Shown: positions 13,253 to 14,765 of the stretch, in pieces | Layout: the number at the start of each line of letters is the position of its first letter | How positions within the stretch are numbered: position 1 is the stretch's first letter | NCBI GenBank assembly: GCA_026706165.1 | Contig: JAPOZF010000650.1 | Coordinates: 1-14,765, forward strand | DNA length: 14,765 nt | Reading direction: 5' to 3' | Source: Gemmatimonadota bacterium | GTDB taxonomy: Bacteria > Latescibacterota > UBA2968 > UBA8231 | The notes under the pieces: model-generated | What the model was told of the DNA's origin: nothing | Databases searched by the model: none | Seen by the model: only the letters and a program-made list of their open reading frames with translations | Program-made: the position numbers and the translations under genes

Positions 13253-14765
13253 TCAACGGTTCAACAGCTCGTAAAGCAGGTCTCCGTAGTAGGCGGCCGT
13301 CCACTCCAGGGGGTTGAGTCGCAGCGCTCGCCCATAGGCGTGGAGGGCTTCCCGCCGCTGCTTGCGGAATCGCAGCACGTCTCCCTCGATGACCGACTCC
13401 CTGGCCCTGAACCAGACAGCGAGGGTGTCGCCGCGGCCCGGGGTCCAGGCGGGGTCGGCCCGGTCGAGCCAGGGGAGGAGTTCGACGGGGTGGCGCGCGA
13501 TCTCGCGGGCGAGATCGACGAGCACCATCCAGGTCCTGGCATGAAATCCGCGCGGGCCGACGAAGCTCAGGTGGGGATGATCGTCGGTGTTGAGGGGCCC
13601 CTCCCCGACGTACCGCCGATACGCGTCCGAACCGAAGAAGAAACAGCCGAGGACGGCGAAGGGGAGGTCGAGGTCGACTTCCTCGAGGCTCTCCCGCACA
13701 CGGGGGGAGGCGTATTTCTCCCGAAGCCGGCTGTAGGAGATCGACAGGGGGTCGAGGGTCCCCACCATGATCGCGTAGTTGTTGGTGCGCCACAGGCTGG
13801 CGTGCGGGAAGACGGACTGGAAGGTCCGCAGGACGGTCTTGAAGTCCGCGACCGGAAGTCCGTGGAACGGCAGCCACTGCACGAGGATGCCGCCCGGTTT
13901 CAGGCGCGACCTGCACAGCTCGTAGAACTCCCGCGTGTAGAGCAGCCAGCTGTCGGTGCTGGTGGGATGGGTCGCGTCCCCGGTGATGACGTCGTAGCGC
14001 CCCCCGGTCCGCAGCAGGAAGTTGCGGCCGTCGTCGACGATGAGCTCGATCGGGAAATCCCCGAGGCGCTCGAGGATCCGGTGGTTGTAGGGTCCGAACT
14101 CCCGGCGCGCCGCCTCGACGACTTCCGGCACCAGCTCGACGCACTGGATGCGGTCGGCGTCGTGCTGCGCCGCGGCCCCCAGGGCGATGCCGCCGCCGAG
14201 GGCCACGACGAGGACGTCGCGGGGGTCGGGATGCAGCAGCATCGGCAGGTGTCCGAGCAGGCGGAACAGCTGGAAGGAACCGTACTCGGAGGGGACCTGC
14301 CCGCCGCCGTTGAGAAGCATCTTGCGGTAGCCGTCCTGCTTGCCGGTGACGGTGATGATCCCCTCGGCCCCTTCCTCGTAGTAGAGCAGGCTGGACCCGG
14401 GTTGCGACGGACGGGACAGCTCCCTCATCACCTCCCCGGGAGAAGCGAGGACCACCGCGGCAGCGGCGGCGGCCAGGGCCAGGGTTCCTGCCTTGCGGCC
14501 CGGCCGAAGCAGGGGATTGACGGCGATGACCGCGATCCCGACCAGCAGGTTGAGGCCGCCGAGGAGGCGGAAGGTGCCCTCGGTGCCGAAGAGGGGGATC
14601 AGCAGGAGGCCGGCGGCGAGGGAGCCGGCGAACGCCCCGAAGCTGTTGGCGGCGTTGACGTCGCCGACGCCGCGGCCGACCTGCCGGAAGCTCCGGGTCC
14701 AGATGCGGCTGACCACCGGAAAGGAGGCGCCCATCAGCAGGGTCGGAACCAGCATGATGCCGAAG
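13253..14765 (-). CDS. Membrane-fused spermidine synthase-like protein, partial (N-terminus beyond right edge)
   Basis: The frame is open through the right edge (residues F-G-I precede the M at 14755), so the start lies outside the window. The visible 500+ residues begin inside a transporter-like membrane domain: PTLLMGASFPVVSR, NAANSFGAFAGSL, and helices to about residue 105 counted from M14755. A methyltransferase-fold domain follows, with VALGGGIALG (G187-G189), a VELVP acidic residue (E207), VDDGRNFL (D241-D242) and YDVITGDATHP (D260). TREFYEL and LKPGGILVQWLP are characteristic of the spermidine synthase superfamily, as is LNTDDHPHLSF near 391-405. The last 35 residues (REALHAYGRALRLNPLEW) look like one TPR-like helix pair. 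Proteins of this fused type are often labelled spermidine synthases, but the true product is unclear. Confidence 0.85.
   Translation of the reverse strand, partial: FGIMLVPTLLMGASFPVVSRIWTRSFRQVGRGVGDVNAANSFGAFAGSLAAGLLLIPLFGTEGTFRLLGGLNLLVGIAVIAVNPLLRPGRKAGTLALAAAAAAVVLASPGEVMRELSRPSQPGSSLLYYEEGAEGIITVTGKQDGYRKMLLNGGGQVPSEYGSFQLFRLLGHLPMLLHPDPRDVLVVALGGGIALGAAAQHDADRIQCVELVPEVVEAARREFGPYNHRILERLGDFPIELIVDDGRNFLLRTGGRYDVITGDATHPTSTDSWLLYTREFYELCRSRLKPGGILVQWLPFHGLPVADFKTVLRTFQSVFPHASLWRTNNYAIMVGTLDPLSISYSRLREKYASPRVRESLEEVDLDLPFAVLGCFFFGSDAYRRYVGEGPLNTDDHPHLSFVGPRGFHARTWMVLVDLAREIARHPVELLPWLDRADPAWTPGRGDTLAVWFRARESVIEGDVLRFRKQRREALHAYGRALRLNPLEWTAAYYGDLLYELLNR

Overview
This is a high-GC (about 70% by eye), gene-dense bacterial window. 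It contains a permease with a peptidase-like periplasmic domain, a DUF6785/DUF6784-type membrane protein, a GHL-type TIM-barrel protein, a Gfo/Idh/MocA oxidoreductase and a phytanoyl-CoA-dioxygenase-like enzyme. In my recollection this mix is typical of uncultured Planctomycetota, Hydrogenedentota, Latescibacterota and similar lineages that break down complex carbohydrates. No rRNA or other taxonomic marker is present, so the assignment is a weak inference.

Layout. Positions 1-10634 read forward as a probable operon. First comes a very large gene that enters from the left edge and carries a single-base frameshift near position 334. It encodes a PA-like domain, a degenerate M28-peptidase-like domain, an FtsX-type permease and, fused at the C-terminus, a complete DUF6785/DUF6784-like polytopic membrane protein. 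Next are a GT-C-like membrane protein (6024-7727), a Gfo/Idh/MocA-like protein (7783-8877) and a cytoplasmic TIM-barrel glycoside-hydrolase-like protein (9015-10634). A 205-base convergent gap with an inverted repeat follows. On the reverse strand lies a small, lower-GC MazEF-like toxin-antitoxin pair (10840-11401), and upstream of it in the same direction a PhyH-family Fe(II)/2-oxoglutarate dioxygenase (11505-12347). A 106-base divergent promoter region with a 14-base palindrome separates the dioxygenase from a forward NAD(P)-dependent SDR/epimerase-like gene (12454-13242). This converges, 10 bases apart, on a reverse-strand membrane-fused spermidine-synthase-like gene that runs off the right edge.

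How the genes may work together (inference). The SDR, dioxygenase, Gfo/Idh protein and TIM-barrel hydrolase look like an intracellular sugar or modified-glycan processing set; none has a visible signal peptide. The large fusion protein would sit in the inner membrane, joining a periplasmic ligand-binding pseudo-peptidase to an ABC-type permease and to a second, transporter-like membrane module. No ABC ATPase for the FtsX part is visible, so it would have to lie outside the window. The most unusual item is this fusion. No CRISPR array, rRNA, tRNA, transposase or phage gene was seen.
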